Assembly (NCBI RefSeq): GCF_036924515.1 | Contig: NZ_JAZHRR010000001.1 | Location: 1,335,001 to 1,399,000, forward strand | DNA length: 64,000 nt | Direction of reading: 5' to 3' | Source: Bradyrhizobium sp. AZCC 1610 | GTDB taxonomy: Bacteria; Pseudomonadota; Alphaproteobacteria; Rhizobiales; Xanthobacteraceae | In this document: in pieces, positions 35,161 through 45,108 of the stretch | Numbering within the stretch: the first letter of the stretch is position 1 | How the letters are laid out: each line of letters opens with the position of its first letter | Notes under the pieces: model-generated | Told to the model about the DNA's origin: nothing | Database searches by the model: none | Seen by the model: only the letters and a program-made list of their open reading frames with translations | Translations under genes and position numbers: made by a program

Positions 35161-35933
35161 GCCAGTTTCCACGGAAACAGCCAGGCGTTGAAAGCCTTGA
35201 ACAGGAAGTCCGACACGAGGCCGATCAGCCCGATGACGATGATACCGAAGATGATCTGACCGGTATTGAGCAGAGCCTGGCTGTCGGTGATCATGTGGCC
35301 GATGCCCGACGATGAACCGATGAGCTCGGCGACGATGACGTAGGTCCACGCCCAGCCCAGGACGAGCCGAAGGATTTCCGCGATCTCGGGAGCAGACGAG
35401 GGCAGCAGCACGCGGCCGATGATGCCGCGGTCGCTGGCGCCCAGCGTGTAGGCTGCTTCAACGAGGTCACGCCGTGTGCTGCCGACGTTCACGGCGATCA
35501 TCAAGATGATCTGGAACACCGAGCCGATAAAAATAACCAGCAGCTTCTGCAGCTCGCCGATGCCCGCCCACAGGATCAACAGCGGGATAAAGGCTGAGGC
35601 GGGCAGATAACGGGCAAACGAAACAAACGGCTCGAGAAAAGCCTCGATCGGCTTGTAAGCGCCCATCAGAACGCCTGTAGGCACCGCGATGATGGCCGCT
35701 AGCACGAAGCCGCCGACAACCCGCCAGATCGTCATGCCGATGTCGAACAGGAAGCCGTGCTTTGTCAGCAGTTCCCAACCTTCCTGCAGCATTGTCAGCG
35801 GGTTGGCGAGAAACGTTTTCGAAACGTAGCCGCCAAAAGTTGCCCATGCCCACAGGGCCACGAACAGAACAAAGAACGCAAAGCCATAGACCGTGCGCTG
35901 CGTCGATGTCACGGGATCAAGAGGACGTATCAC
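35157..35933 (-). CDS. ABC transporter permease, SsuC/TauC type
   Basis: A 258-aa inner-membrane permease with about six transmembrane segments and the BPD_transp_1 EAA-like loop (DLVEAAYTLGASDRGIIGRVLLPSSAPEI near residue 155). The start is GTG with GAGGAA eight bases upstream. Its 3' end overlaps the ATPase start by four bases (ATGA), and it starts about 90 bases after the binding-protein stop. It forms the channel of the importer. Confidence 0.9.
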   Translation of the reverse strand: MIRPLDPVTSTQRTVYGFAFFVLFVALWAWATFGGYVSKTFLANPLTMLQEGWELLTKHGFLFDIGMTIWRVVGGFVLAAIIAVPTGVLMGAYKPIEAFLEPFVSFARYLPASAFIPLLILWAGIGELQKLLVIFIGSVFQIILMIAVNVGSTRRDLVEAAYTLGASDRGIIGRVLLPSSAPEIAEILRLVLGWAWTYVIVAELIGSSSGIGHMITDSQALLNTGQIIFGIIVIGLIGLVSDFLFKAFNAWLFPWKLA

Positions 35934-36022
35934 AAGGCAGATTCCTCAAAGCGGTACGCTAATCATGGGAAGTCCCGCTCCCTCACGTGTGGGAAGCGGG
36001 ACCGGCGCGATGCCGACCGAAC

Positions 36023-36967
36023 CTACTTGATGTAGCTCGTGTCAACGAGGTCATCGATTTTCGGAATCGATTTGATGATGCCGATCTCGAGCAACAGGTC
36101 TGCGGCTTCCTTGGTAAAGGCCTGGAATTCGCCCGCGAAGAATTTCTGGTTCGCGGCCTTGTCCTGCCAGCGCAGATATTTTGCCGAATTGCCGAACTGC
36201 TCGCCGGACTGCTTCACATCGGAACCCATGATTTCGTAAGACTTGGCCTGGTCCTTTTCGATCAGGGCGACCGCCTCGAAATAGCTGTCGGCCAGCGCCT
36301 TCGCGGCCTTCGGGTTGTCGGTCAGGAATTTCGGCGTGCAGCCGAACGTGTCCCTGATCATCGGATAGTCGAGCGTGGTGGCGATGATCTTGCCCTTGTC
36401 CGGCGCGGCGCGCACCGTCGAGAGATAGGGCTCATAGGTCATGGCTGCGTCGTTCTGACCGGCCACGAATGCCTGCGCAGCCGCGGCTGGCTCCAGGTTC
36501 ACCACTGTGACGTCCTTGACCGAGAGGCCGTTTTTCTTGAGCATCCAGGCCAGCGTGAAATAGGGAGCAGTGCCGGGTGCGGATGCGGCGACCGTCTTGC
36601 CCTTCAGATCCTTGATCGAGGCAACGTCGTTTCGCGTTGCCATGCCATCGGCGCCGTAACTTTTGTCGAGCTGGAAGATCTGCTTGGTGGCGACGCCATT
36701 GGCATTCCAGGAAATCCAGGTTTCGACCGTGGTCGCCGCGCACTGGATGTCACCTGAGGCAATGGCCAGATGCCGGTCCTTCTGCGGGATCTTCTTGATC
36801 GTAACATCGAGGCCGTTCTTCTTGAAGATGCCCGCCTGGTTGGCGAGCGTGAGCGGCGCAAACCCGGTCCATCCCGAGATGCCGATGCCGACCTTCACGT
36901 CTTGTGCGACGGCTGGCGCGGACACTAGAAGAGCGGCGGTTGCGGCGAATATTCTATAACTAAGCAT
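36023..36967 (-). CDS. ABC transporter substrate-binding protein, SsuA/TauA/NMT1 type
   Basis: A 314-aa periplasmic binding protein. A signal peptide (MLSYRIFAATAALLVSAPAVA) precedes an NMT1/SsuA-like domain: GISGWTGFAPLTLANQAGIFKKNGLDV near residue 30 and IASGDIQCA near 70, then LKGKTVAASAPGTAPYFTL near 122. Substrates of the family include sulfonates, nitrate, thiamine precursors and various amines. Here the hut genes next to it suggest a histidine-related compound such as urocanate or a formimino or imidazole derivative; this is inference. It is separated from hutC by 105 bases containing a 12-bp tandem repeat. Confidence 0.88.
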   Translation of the reverse strand: MLSYRIFAATAALLVSAPAVAQDVKVGIGISGWTGFAPLTLANQAGIFKKNGLDVTIKKIPQKDRHLAIASGDIQCAATTVETWISWNANGVATKQIFQLDKSYGADGMATRNDVASIKDLKGKTVAASAPGTAPYFTLAWMLKKNGLSVKDVTVVNLEPAAAAQAFVAGQNDAAMTYEPYLSTVRAAPDKGKIIATTLDYPMIRDTFGCTPKFLTDNPKAAKALADSYFEAVALIEKDQAKSYEIMGSDVKQSGEQFGNSAKYLRWQDKAANQKFFAGEFQAFTKEAADLLLEIGIIKSIPKIDDLVDTSYIK

Positions 36968-37014
36968 GATTGTCTTCCTTCTGCCGGGTGTATGGATTGG
37001 ATCCTGTTCGTCCT

Positions 37015-37038
37015 ACTGCTGCATAAACTGCTGCATAA
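37015..37038. repeat. 12-bp perfect tandem repeat upstream of the binding-protein gene
   Basis: The unit ACTGCTGCATAA occurs twice in direct succession, 48 bases upstream of the start of the binding-protein gene. Its position fits a regulatory site or a replication-slippage product. No known regulator matches. Confidence 0.6.
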
Positions 37039-37072
37039 ATTGTGCCGTACTTCACATGCATTGGTCTGCCTC

Positions 37073-37816
37073 TCAGCTGCCCTTGAAGCGGGCAACCAGT
37101 TTGTGAGATTCGCCTGGATAGAGCAGGCGCACAGCCGTCAGCGGCCGCGCGCTGCGCCAGGTATGCCGGTCGATCACCAGGCACGGTGCACCGATCGCTA
37201 TGTCCAGCGCCGCCGCGGCCTGTTGGTCGGCCACAATGGCGCAGATCGAATGTTCGGCTTCCGTCCAGGGGACATGGTGAAGCAGCCACGAGCCGGGCGG
37301 CTCGGTCGCAAAATCCGCTGTAGCCGCCTCGGGCACGGCGTCGAGATCGATCAGCCTGTCCTCGATGGCGAAAGGTACATCATCCGCGCTGTGCCGGCAC
37401 GCGATCGCGATCACCTTGCCGGTCTGCCGTGCCCCGAGACGGGTGCGGTCGGCGGCGGTCGCGGCGCGGCGCGAGCACTGGATCAACTCATAGCCATAGC
37501 TGCGGCCGAGCGCGGTGATCTCCGCGCGGATGTCGGCGATCTTGAGCACCGCCGAAAGGAACGTGGGACGGCGTACAAAGGTGCCGGCCTTTCGCCGCCG
37601 CTCGATCAGATCGGCTTGCGCCAGTTCCGACAGCGCCTTGCTCACCGTCATGCGCGAGCAGCGATAGCGCGCCATGAGCTCGTGCTCGAACGGGATGCGG
37701 TAACCCGGGGGCCATTCACCGGTCAGGATCCTCCGTTCGATGTCGAGCCGGATCTGCTTGTATAGCGTCGGCTTGTCGGCCGTTGGAAGCTTCTCGCGGT
37801 CCGCGGTGAGGCTCAT
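37073..37816 (-). CDS. hutC: Histidine utilisation repressor (GntR/HutC family)
   Basis: A 247-aa transcription factor. The N-terminal winged helix-turn-helix is at about residues 20-85 (YKQIRLDIERRILTGEWPPG, ELMARYRCSRMTVSKALSELA). The C-terminal UTRA ligand domain follows from about 100. HutC represses hut genes and is released by urocanate. The start (MSLTADREKLP) overlaps the hutF stop by four bases, so hutF and hutC are one transcript. Its operator is probably the palindrome at 39210 in the hutF-hutI intergenic region. Confidence 0.92.
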   Translation of the reverse strand: MSLTADREKLPTADKPTLYKQIRLDIERRILTGEWPPGYRIPFEHELMARYRCSRMTVSKALSELAQADLIERRRKAGTFVRRPTFLSAVLKIADIRAEITALGRSYGYELIQCSRRAATAADRTRLGARQTGKVIAIACRHSADDVPFAIEDRLIDLDAVPEAATADFATEPPGSWLLHHVPWTEAEHSICAIVADQQAAAALDIAIGAPCLVIDRHTWRSARPLTAVRLLYPGESHKLVARFKGS

Positions 37817-39171
37817 GCCACGAGCCTCCGTACTGCCGCATTGAATGCATCGCGCGCCTGCCGGCGGAGGCGGTGACGTCCATTCTCGACGAGCTTGTTT
37901 CCGCCCGACCAGACACAGGCGACGGCACTCGAGCCCGCTGCAAAAATCCAGCCGTCTAGGACTGTATCCCCGCGACGCCCGGCGAGCGAGGGATGCGTGG
38001 TGTCGAGCGTCACGATGTCGGCACGTGCGCCAGCCTGGAGTCCGACCACCGGTTGCGCGAGCGCCTGGGCGCCGCCGGCGAGCGCTGCGTCGAATAGCGC
38101 GCGACCGGTTGAGACGCCGGGACCGCCGGACAACACATTGCGCTCGCGGTGTTTTAACCGCTGGCCATATTCGAGCTGACGCAATTCGTCGGTGACGCCG
38201 ACCAGCACGTTGGAATCGGTGCCGACGCCGAACCGGCCGCTTGCGTCAAGGAATTCGCGGGTGGGAAAAATGCCGTCGCCGAGGCTCGCTTCAGTCACCG
38301 GGCAGAGCCCTGCGACCGCGCCGCTCCCGGCAAGCGCGGCGGTTTCCGTTGCGGTCATGTGGGTTGCGTGAATGAGGCACCAGCGCTGATTGACGGGCGC
38401 ATGTTCGAGCAGCCACTCAACCGGCCGCCGCCTCGACCAGGCGATGCATTCATCGATTTCTTTTGTCTGTTCGGCGGCGTGAATGTGCACCGGTCCGCCT
38501 TCGGCCAGCGGTGCAATGGCTGTCAGTTCATCTGGCGTCACGGCCCGCAGGCTGTGCGGCGCGACGCCGACATTGGCGCCCGGCAGCGCGCAGATAGCCG
38601 TGCGCGTGGCGGCGGTCAGCCTGGCAAACTGGTCGACCGAGCAGATGAAACGGCGCTGGCCGGCATGCGGTGGCGCTCCACCGAACGATCCATGCGCGTA
38701 GAAACTCGGCAGTAATGTGAGCCCGATGCCGGTAACCTCGGCGGCCCGTGCAATTCGCGTCGCCATCTCCGCAGGGTTGGCGTAGGGTGCGCCATCGCGG
38801 TCGTGATGCAGATAATGGAATTCCCCGACGCGGGTATACCCATGCTCGAGCATCTCGACATAGAGCAGCGTTGCGACGGCTTCGGTGTCTTCCGGCGTCA
38901 TCTCCAGCGCGAAGCGATACATCGCCTCGCGCCATGTCCAGAACGTATCCGCGGAATTGCCGCTCGTTTCGGCGAGCCCTGCCATGCCGCGCTGGAACGC
39001 GTGACTGTGTAGACTAGCTATTCCGGGAATTGCCAACGGGTGGCGTTCATCGTGCGGTCCCGGCGCCACACCGGCCGTAACCTTCGTGATGGTCTGATCC
39101 GTCACCACCACCTGCACGTCATCAGCCCAGCCCGAAGGGAGCAGTGCTGATCCGAAATGCAGAGTGGACAT
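37813..39171 (-). CDS. hutF: Formimidoylglutamate deiminase
   Basis: A 452-aa amidohydrolase-superfamily enzyme that deiminates N-formimino-L-glutamate to N-formyl-L-glutamate and ammonia. The metal-binding HxH is in GIASLHSHAFQRGMAGLAE near residue 55. Later family motifs are VGEFHYLHHDRDG, VGVAPHSLRAV, HIHAAEQTKEI, LIHATHMT and GTDSNVL. Length and motifs agree with HutF rather than with HutG or other deaminases. This marks the five-step pathway that continues through N-formylglutamate deformylase (HutG), which was not found in the window. It is the first gene of the leftward hutF-hutC unit. Confidence 0.93.
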   Translation of the reverse strand: MSTLHFGSALLPSGWADDVQVVVTDQTITKVTAGVAPGPHDERHPLAIPGIASLHSHAFQRGMAGLAETSGNSADTFWTWREAMYRFALEMTPEDTEAVATLLYVEMLEHGYTRVGEFHYLHHDRDGAPYANPAEMATRIARAAEVTGIGLTLLPSFYAHGSFGGAPPHAGQRRFICSVDQFARLTAATRTAICALPGANVGVAPHSLRAVTPDELTAIAPLAEGGPVHIHAAEQTKEIDECIAWSRRRPVEWLLEHAPVNQRWCLIHATHMTATETAALAGSGAVAGLCPVTEASLGDGIFPTREFLDASGRFGVGTDSNVLVGVTDELRQLEYGQRLKHRERNVLSGGPGVSTGRALFDAALAGGAQALAQPVVGLQAGARADIVTLDTTHPSLAGRRGDTVLDGWIFAAGSSAVACVWSGGNKLVENGRHRLRRQARDAFNAAVRRLVA

Positions 39172-39209
39172 GTTTCAAAACCGGCTGGACAGAATACCAC
39201 CACGATTTT

Positions 39210-39229
39210 ATGTATAGACATATAGATAC
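39210..39229. promoter_or_regulatory. Candidate HutC operator in the divergent hut promoter region
   Basis: The segment ATGTATAGACAT (39210-39221) is a 12-bp near-palindrome resembling the TGTATATACA-type sites of HutC repressors. It lies within a longer inverted arrangement GTAT...ATAC (39212-39229). It is placed in the 87-base gap between hutF (leftward) and hutI (rightward), so one site could control both operons. Confidence 0.55.
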
Positions 39230-39258
39230 GTCAAGCTCCTGTCGCTGAGGAGAGCTGC

Positions 39259-40473
39259 ATGGCCGAGCGCTTCGATCGAATCTGGCTCAACGCCCGGCTC
39301 GCCACGGTCCGGGCGGATCTACCCGGGCTCGGTGTGATCGAGGACGGCCTGATCGCTGCGCGCGACGGCCGCATCGCCTTCGCAGGCAGCCGTTCCAACT
39401 TTCCATCGGACGCCGATGCGGCCGAACGGATCGATTGTGCGGGGCGCTGGATCACGCCCGGACTGATCGATTGTCATACCCATCTGGTATTCGGCGGAAA
39501 CCGCGCGCACGAGTTCGAATTGCGGCTGCAGGGCGCAAGCTACGAAGAGATCGCGCGCGCGGGCGGCGGCATTGTCTCGACGGTCGCAGCGACGCGGGCA
39601 TCCAGCGAGGCCGAACTTGTTGCGGGAGCGCTGCCGAGGCTCGACGCCCTGATCGGCGAGGGCGTGACGACGCTGGAGATCAAATCCGGCTATGGGCTCA
39701 ATACGGACACCGAGATGCGTCAGCTGTCGGCGGCGCGCGCGCTGGGCCGTAACCGACCGGTCACGATCCGCACGACGTTTCTTGGCGCGCACGCGCTGCC
39801 TCCGGAAGCGGAGGGCGAAAAGGATCGATACATCGATCTGGTTTGCCAGGACATGCTGCCGGCTGTGGTGAAAGCCGGCCTCGCCGACGCGGTTGATGGC
39901 TTCATGGAAGGCATCGCGTTTTCAGGCGAGCAAATGACGCGCGTGTTCCGCGCGGCCAAGGTGCTGGGATTGCCGGTCAAACTGCATGCGGATCAGTTGT
40001 CGAACCTCGGCGGCGCTGCGCTCGCCGCGGAATTCTCCGCCTTGTCCGCCGATCATCTGGAGCACACGGATGAGGCCAGTGTTGCCGCCATGGCGCGGGC
40101 AGGCACGGTAGCGGTGCTTCTGCCAGGTGCGTTCTACTTCATTCGCGAGACGAGGAAGCCGCCGATCGAACTGTTCCGCGCCCACGGCGTGAACATGGCG
40201 CTCGCGACCGATTGCAATCCCGGCAGCTCGCCGCTGACGTCGCTTCTGCTCGCCATGAACATGGGCGCGACGCTGTTCTGGATGACGGTCGCCGAATGCC
40301 TCGCCGGCGTGACCCGGGAAGGCGCACGTGCGCTGGGTATTCTCGATGAAACCGGCACGCTCGAGGCCGGCAAATATTGCGATCTCGCGATCTGGGATAT
40401 CGACCGGCCTGCCGAGCTGATCTATCGGATGGGCTTCAACCCGCTGCACCGCCGGGTGTGGAGGGGGCGATGA
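39259..40473 (+). CDS. hutI: Imidazolonepropionase
   Basis: A 404-aa amidohydrolase catalysing ring opening of 4-imidazolone-5-propionate to N-formiminoglutamate. The metal site is [19 protein letters not shown] near residue 70. The family segment [24 protein letters not shown] follows, then [16 protein letters not shown] and [10 protein letters not shown]. The ATG at 39259 has GAGGAG seven bases upstream. Its stop overlaps the hutH start by four bases. It is the first gene of the rightward hutIHU operon. Confidence 0.96.
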   Translation: MAERFDRIWLNARLATVRADLPGLGVIEDGLIAARDGRIAFAGSRSNFPSDADAAERIDCAGRWITPGLIDCHTHLVFGGNRAHEFELRLQGASYEEIARAGGGIVSTVAATRASSEAELVAGALPRLDALIGEGVTTLEIKSGYGLNTDTEMRQLSAARALGRNRPVTIRTTFLGAHALPPEAEGEKDRYIDLVCQDMLPAVVKAGLADAVDGFMEGIAFSGEQMTRVFRAAKVLGLPVKLHADQLSNLGGAALAAEFSALSADHLEHTDEASVAAMARAGTVAVLLPGAFYFIRETRKPPIELFRAHGVNMALATDCNPGSSPLTSLLLAMNMGATLFWMTVAECLAGVTREGARALGILDETGTLEAGKYCDLAIWDIDRPAELIYRMGFNPLHRRVWRGR

Positions 40474-42047
40474 GCGATCGGAACACATCCATAGTTGTTT
40501 CGCCCGAAAGGGTCGGCCTCGACGAGCTGGCGCAAGTGCTTGCAGGCGCTGCCGTCGTGCTCGATCCGTCATTCTGGCCGCGCGTCGAGGCAGCGTCGGC
40601 CATTGTTGCGCGGGCAGCGGGTGCGCAAGCGCCGGTTTACGGCGTCAATACCGGGTTCGGAAAACTGGCGTCGAAACGAATTCCTCCCGACCAGACCGCG
40701 CTGCTGCAGCGTAATCTCATCGTGTCGCATTGCTGCGGGGTAGGGGCCCCTACGCCCGAACCGATCGTGCGGTTGATGATGGCGCTGAAGATTATCTCGT
40801 TGGGACGAGGCGCCTCGGGCGTACGCCGCGAAATCATCGAGCAGCTCCAGGCCATGCTGGCGCGAGGCATTTATCCGCTGGTGCCGCAGCAGGGATCGGT
40901 GGGAGCGTCCGGCGATCTGGCGCCGCTCGCGCATATGACCGCCGTCATGATCGGCGAGGGGCAGGCGCTCGTCGATGGCAAGGTTTTGCCGGGCCTCGAT
41001 GCACTGGCCGTCGCCGGTCTCACGCCGTTGACGCTAGGGCCGAAGGAAGGTCTTGCCCTGATCAACGGCACGCAGTTTTCAACGGCCTATGCCATTTCCG
41101 GGTTGTTGCGCGCCCATGGCCTCGCCTGCGCTGCGCTGGTGACGGGCGCGTTGTCGGTCGACGCTGCCATGGCGTCGACGGCCCCGTTCCGTCCGGAGGT
41201 TCAGCAATTGCGGGGGCATGCCGGGCAGATCGCGGCCGGCGCAGCGCTTACAGCGCTGCTCGAGGGTAGCGATATCCGCATGTCGCATCTGGAGGGCGAC
41301 GAGCGCGTGCAGGATCCCTATTGCCTGCGTTGTCAGCCGCAGGTGGCCGGCGCCGCGCTCGACCTGCTGGTACAAGCCGCCCGCACGTTGACGATCGAGG
41401 CCAATGCCGTCACGGACAACCCGCTGGTGTTGGTTGAGTCCGGCGAAATCGTCTCCGGCGGAAACTTTCACGCCGAGCCGGTCGCCTTTGCTGCCGACCA
41501 GATCGCATTGGTGTTGTCCGAGATCGGCGCCATCAGCGAGCGGCGCATCGCGACCCTCGTCGATCCCGCGCTGAACTTCGGCCTGCCGCCGTTCCTGACT
41601 CCCGATCCCGGTCTCAACTCCGGCTTCATGATCGCCGAAGTCACGGCGGCCGCGCTCTATGCCGAGAACAAGCAACGCGCCACAGCTTGCTCGATCGATT
41701 CGACGCCGACCAGCGCCAATCAGGAAGATCATGTGTCGATGGCCGCGCACGCCGCGCGCCGGTTGTCTGACATGGCTGACAATCTTGCCGCCATTCTCGG
41801 CATCGAGCTGCTGGTTGCGGCGCAAGGCATCGGGTTGCGCGCGCCACATACGACCAGCCCTGCGCTTGCGGCGGTCATCGCGGTGTTGCGCGAGCAGGTG
41901 CCGGCGCTCGGTGGCGATCGCTACATGGCCGACGATCTCGCAAAGGCAACGACGCTGGTCGCAGCCGGCGCATTGCCGGCCACCGCGATTTCGGTGCTTG
42001 AGAGCAACCCGTTTCCAAGACTTGCCGAGAGAGGTCATCTGTCATGA
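40470..42047 (+). CDS. hutH: Histidine ammonia-lyase
   Basis: A 525-aa enzyme removing ammonia from histidine to give urocanate. The Ala-Ser-Gly triad that forms the MIO cofactor is in [16 protein letters not shown] near residue 147. Other family elements are [12 protein letters not shown] near 52, [12 protein letters not shown], and [12 protein letters not shown]. It starts [16 protein letters not shown] within an ATGA overlap with hutI; the open frame further upstream lies over hutI in another frame. Its stop overlaps hutU by four bases. Confidence 0.96.
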   Translation: MSDRNTSIVVSPERVGLDELAQVLAGAAVVLDPSFWPRVEAASAIVARAAGAQAPVYGVNTGFGKLASKRIPPDQTALLQRNLIVSHCCGVGAPTPEPIVRLMMALKIISLGRGASGVRREIIEQLQAMLARGIYPLVPQQGSVGASGDLAPLAHMTAVMIGEGQALVDGKVLPGLDALAVAGLTPLTLGPKEGLALINGTQFSTAYAISGLLRAHGLACAALVTGALSVDAAMASTAPFRPEVQQLRGHAGQIAAGAALTALLEGSDIRMSHLEGDERVQDPYCLRCQPQVAGAALDLLVQAARTLTIEANAVTDNPLVLVESGEIVSGGNFHAEPVAFAADQIALVLSEIGAISERRIATLVDPALNFGLPPFLTPDPGLNSGFMIAEVTAAALYAENKQRATACSIDSTPTSANQEDHVSMAAHAARRLSDMADNLAAILGIELLVAAQGIGLRAPHTTSPALAAVIAVLREQVPALGGDRYMADDLAKATTLVAAGALPATAISVLESNPFPRLAERGHLS

Positions 42048-43714
42048 ACCGCCGACTGGACAACGACCGTACGATCCGCGCGCCCCGCGGGTCCGAGATC
42101 AGCGCCAAGAGCTGGTTGACGGAAGCGCCGCTCCGAATGCTGATGAACAATCTCGACCCTGATGTTGCCGAACGGCCGAGCGAACTCGTCGTTTACGGCG
42201 GCATCGGTCGCGCCGCGCGCGACTGGGAAAGTTTCGATCGTATCGTCACCTCGCTTCGCAAGCTCGAGGGCGACCAGACGCTGGTGGTCCAGTCAGGCAA
42301 GCCGGTCGGAATTTTCCGCACCCACGCCGATGCGCCGCGCGTGCTGATCGCGAACTCGAACCTGGTACCGCACTGGGCGACGCTCGATCACTTCAACGCC
42401 CTCGACAAGCAAGGGCTGATGATGTTCGGGCAGATGACAGCCGGATCGTGGATCTACATCGGCAGCCAGGGCATCGTGCAGGGGACGTACGAAACATTTG
42501 CCGAGGTGGGGCGGCGTCATTACGGCGGCAGCCTCGCGGGCAAGTGGATCCTGACCGCGGGTCTCGGTGGCATGGGTGGCGCCCAGCCGCTTGCCGCGAC
42601 GATGGCCGGGGCATCGATGCTCGCGATCGAATGCCAGCCGAGCCGCATCGAGATGCGGTTGCGCACGGGCTACCTTGACCGGCAGGCGAGCACGCTTGAC
42701 GAGGCGCTCACGATCATGGCGGAGGCAGCGGCGAGCAAGCAACCGGTCTCCGTCGGCCTGCTTGGCAATGCCGCCGATGTTTTTCCCGAGCTGGTGCGTC
42801 GCGGCGTCAGGCCGGACATCGTCACCGACCAGACCAGCGCGCACGATCCGATCAACGGCTATTTGCCGAAGGGATGGACGCTCGCTGAATGGGAATCGAA
42901 ACGCCAGGACGATCCGAAAGCGGTTGAAGCCGCCGCCAAGACCTCGATGGTCGGCCATGTCCAGGCCATGCTGGATTTCCACGCACAGGGTATTCCCACG
43001 CTCGACTACGGCAACAACATCCGCCAGATGGCGAAGGACATGGGATTGAAAAACGCATTCGATTTTCCCGGCTTCGTTCCGGCCTACATTCGTCCGCTGT
43101 TCTGCCGCGGCGTCGGGCCGTTCCGATGGGCAGCGCTATCGGGCGACCCTGAGGATATCTTCCGGACCGATGCCAAGGTGAAGGAGCTGATGCCGGACGA
43201 TAAACATCTTCATAACTGGCTCGACATGGCGAAGGCGCGTATCAGGTTTCAGGGGCTGCCGGCGCGGATCTGCTGGGTTGGCCTTGGCGATCGTCACCGG
43301 TTGGGCCTGGCGTTCAATGAAATGGTGGCGAGCGGCGAGCTGAAGGCACCGATCGTCATCGGCCGCGATCATCTCGACAGCGGCTCGGTGGCGAGCCCGA
43401 ACCGCGAAACCGAAGCGATGCGCGATGGTTCGGATGCGGTGTCCGACTGGCCGCTGCTCAATGCGTTGCTCAACTGTGCCAGCGGGGCGACGTGGGTCTC
43501 GCTGCATCACGGCGGCGGTGTCGGCATAGGCTATTCGCAGCACGCCGGGATGGTGATTGTCGCCGACGGAACCCCGGAAGCTGCGCGCCGCATCGAGCGC
43601 GTGCTTTGGAACGATCCGGCGAGCGGGGTCATGCGCCATGCCGACGCGGGCTATGAAAGCGCGATTGCATGTGCTCGTGCCAACGGGATCGATCTGCCCA
43701 GCCTGGCGTTGTAG
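42044..43714 (+). CDS. hutU: Urocanate hydratase
   Basis: A 556-aa NAD-dependent urocanase converting urocanate to 4-imidazolone-5-propionate. Typical segments are [20 protein letters not shown] near residue 23, [15 protein letters not shown] near 75, and the NAD-binding [20 protein letters not shown] near 175. The active-site region around [17 protein letters not shown] has the conserved cysteine. It starts in a four-base overlap with hutH and closes the hutIHU operon. Length is typical (about 555-560). Confidence 0.96.
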   Translation: MNRRLDNDRTIRAPRGSEISAKSWLTEAPLRMLMNNLDPDVAERPSELVVYGGIGRAARDWESFDRIVTSLRKLEGDQTLVVQSGKPVGIFRTHADAPRVLIANSNLVPHWATLDHFNALDKQGLMMFGQMTAGSWIYIGSQGIVQGTYETFAEVGRRHYGGSLAGKWILTAGLGGMGGAQPLAATMAGASMLAIECQPSRIEMRLRTGYLDRQASTLDEALTIMAEAAASKQPVSVGLLGNAADVFPELVRRGVRPDIVTDQTSAHDPINGYLPKGWTLAEWESKRQDDPKAVEAAAKTSMVGHVQAMLDFHAQGIPTLDYGNNIRQMAKDMGLKNAFDFPGFVPAYIRPLFCRGVGPFRWAALSGDPEDIFRTDAKVKELMPDDKHLHNWLDMAKARIRFQGLPARICWVGLGDRHRLGLAFNEMVASGELKAPIVIGRDHLDSGSVASPNRETEAMRDGSDAVSDWPLLNALLNCASGATWVSLHHGGGVGIGYSQHAGMVIVADGTPEAARRIERVLWNDPASGVMRHADAGYESAIACARANGIDLPSLAL

Positions 43715-43785
43715 CGCACCGGAGAGTTTATGCCGCCGATGGCGTGCGCCGGGCTCGATGTTCCCTCAAGACAGCGAGAGAGGCC

Positions 43786-45069
43786 ATGGTGAAACCGTTT
43801 CCGTCGAAGACCCACATCGGCAACCACGTGCTGCATCCCGAAACGCTGATGCTGAATTACGGCTACGATCCGCAACTGTCGGAAGGAGCCGTCAAACCAC
43901 CGGTCTTCCTGACCTCGACCTTCGTCTTCAGGACCGCCGAAGACGGACAGGACTTCTTCGATTTCGTCTCGGGTCGGCGCGAGCCGCCCGAGGGGACAGG
44001 CGCGGGCCTGGTCTATTCGCGGTTCAATCATCCCAACAGCGAGATTGTCGAAGACAGGCTCGCCGTCTACGAGCGCGCGGAGTCCTGTGCGCTGTTCTCG
44101 TCCGGGATGTCGGCGATTGCGACCACGATTCTCGCGTTCGCGCGGCCGGGCGACGTGATCCTGCATTCGCAGCCGCTCTATGGCGGCACTGAAACGCTGC
44201 TTGCGAAAACGCTTGCCGGCTTCTCGATCGGCGCGGTGGGCTTTGCCGACGGCATCGACGAAGCCGCTGTCGAGCTGGCGGGGGACGACGCCATACGAAA
44301 GGGGCGGGTTGCGATGATTCTCATTGAAACCCCGGCAAATCCCACCAACGGCCTCGTCGATATCGCGATGGTCCGCCGCATCGCCGACAATATCGGCAAG
44401 GCGCAGGGCTACATGCCGATCGTCGCGTGTGACAATACGTTGCTCGGGCCGGTGTTCCAGCGGCCGATCGAACATGGCGCGGATCTGTCGTTGTACTCGC
44501 TGACCAAATATGTCGGCGGCCATTCCGACCTGATCGCCGGCGCTGCGCTCGGCTCAAAGGCTCTCATGAAAGACATCAAGGCGTTGCGAGGCGCGATCGG
44601 CACCCAACTTGATCCTCATTCCTGCTGGATGCTCGGCCGCTCGCTCGAAACGCTGAGCTTGCGGATGGAAAGGGCCAACCAGAATGCTCGGCTCGTGGCG
44701 GATTATTTGCGCGACCACGACAAGGTGGGGAGGGTTCACTACCTCGCTCATCACGACGAAGCCTCCCCCGCCGGCCGTCTGTTCGCAAGGCAATGCCTTG
44801 GCGCGGGATCCACGTTTTCGTTCGATATTGTCGGCGGCCAGGCCGCCGCATTCAAATTCCTGAACTCGCTGCAAATCTTCAAACTGGCGGTGAGCTTGGG
44901 CGGCACGGAGTCGCTTGCCAGTCTGCCGGCAAGCATGACCCACTCCGGCGTTCCGGTTGAGATCCGTCAAAAGATCGGCGTTCTCGACTCCACGATCCGA
45001 CTATCGATCGGCATCGAGCACCCGTCTGATCTGATCGCGGATATTACGCAGGCTTTGAATGAGGCATAG
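43786..45069 (+). CDS. Cystathionine gamma-synthase/methionine gamma-lyase family PLP enzyme
   Basis: A 427-aa Cys/Met-metabolism fold-type I PLP enzyme. The PLP-lysine region is [19 protein letters not shown] near residue 245. Other elements are [39 protein letters not shown] and [17 protein letters not shown]. The reaction may be gamma-synthase or gamma-lyase, which cannot be decided by eye. The start at 43786 ([23 protein letters not shown]) has GAGAGAGG just upstream; the frame extends over the end of hutU but with non-homologous sequence. It is 71 bases downstream of hutU and may be read through from that operon. Confidence 0.88.
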   Translation: MVKPFPSKTHIGNHVLHPETLMLNYGYDPQLSEGAVKPPVFLTSTFVFRTAEDGQDFFDFVSGRREPPEGTGAGLVYSRFNHPNSEIVEDRLAVYERAESCALFSSGMSAIATTILAFARPGDVILHSQPLYGGTETLLAKTLAGFSIGAVGFADGIDEAAVELAGDDAIRKGRVAMILIETPANPTNGLVDIAMVRRIADNIGKAQGYMPIVACDNTLLGPVFQRPIEHGADLSLYSLTKYVGGHSDLIAGAALGSKALMKDIKALRGAIGTQLDPHSCWMLGRSLETLSLRMERANQNARLVADYLRDHDKVGRVHYLAHHDEASPAGRLFARQCLGAGSTFSFDIVGGQAAAFKFLNSLQIFKLAVSLGGTESLASLPASMTHSGVPVEIRQKIGVLDSTIRLSIGIEHPSDLIADITQALNEA

Positions 45070-45108
45070 CTGCATGGGTGCGCAATCAACCGAAAAGAGC
45101 CGGTCAAC

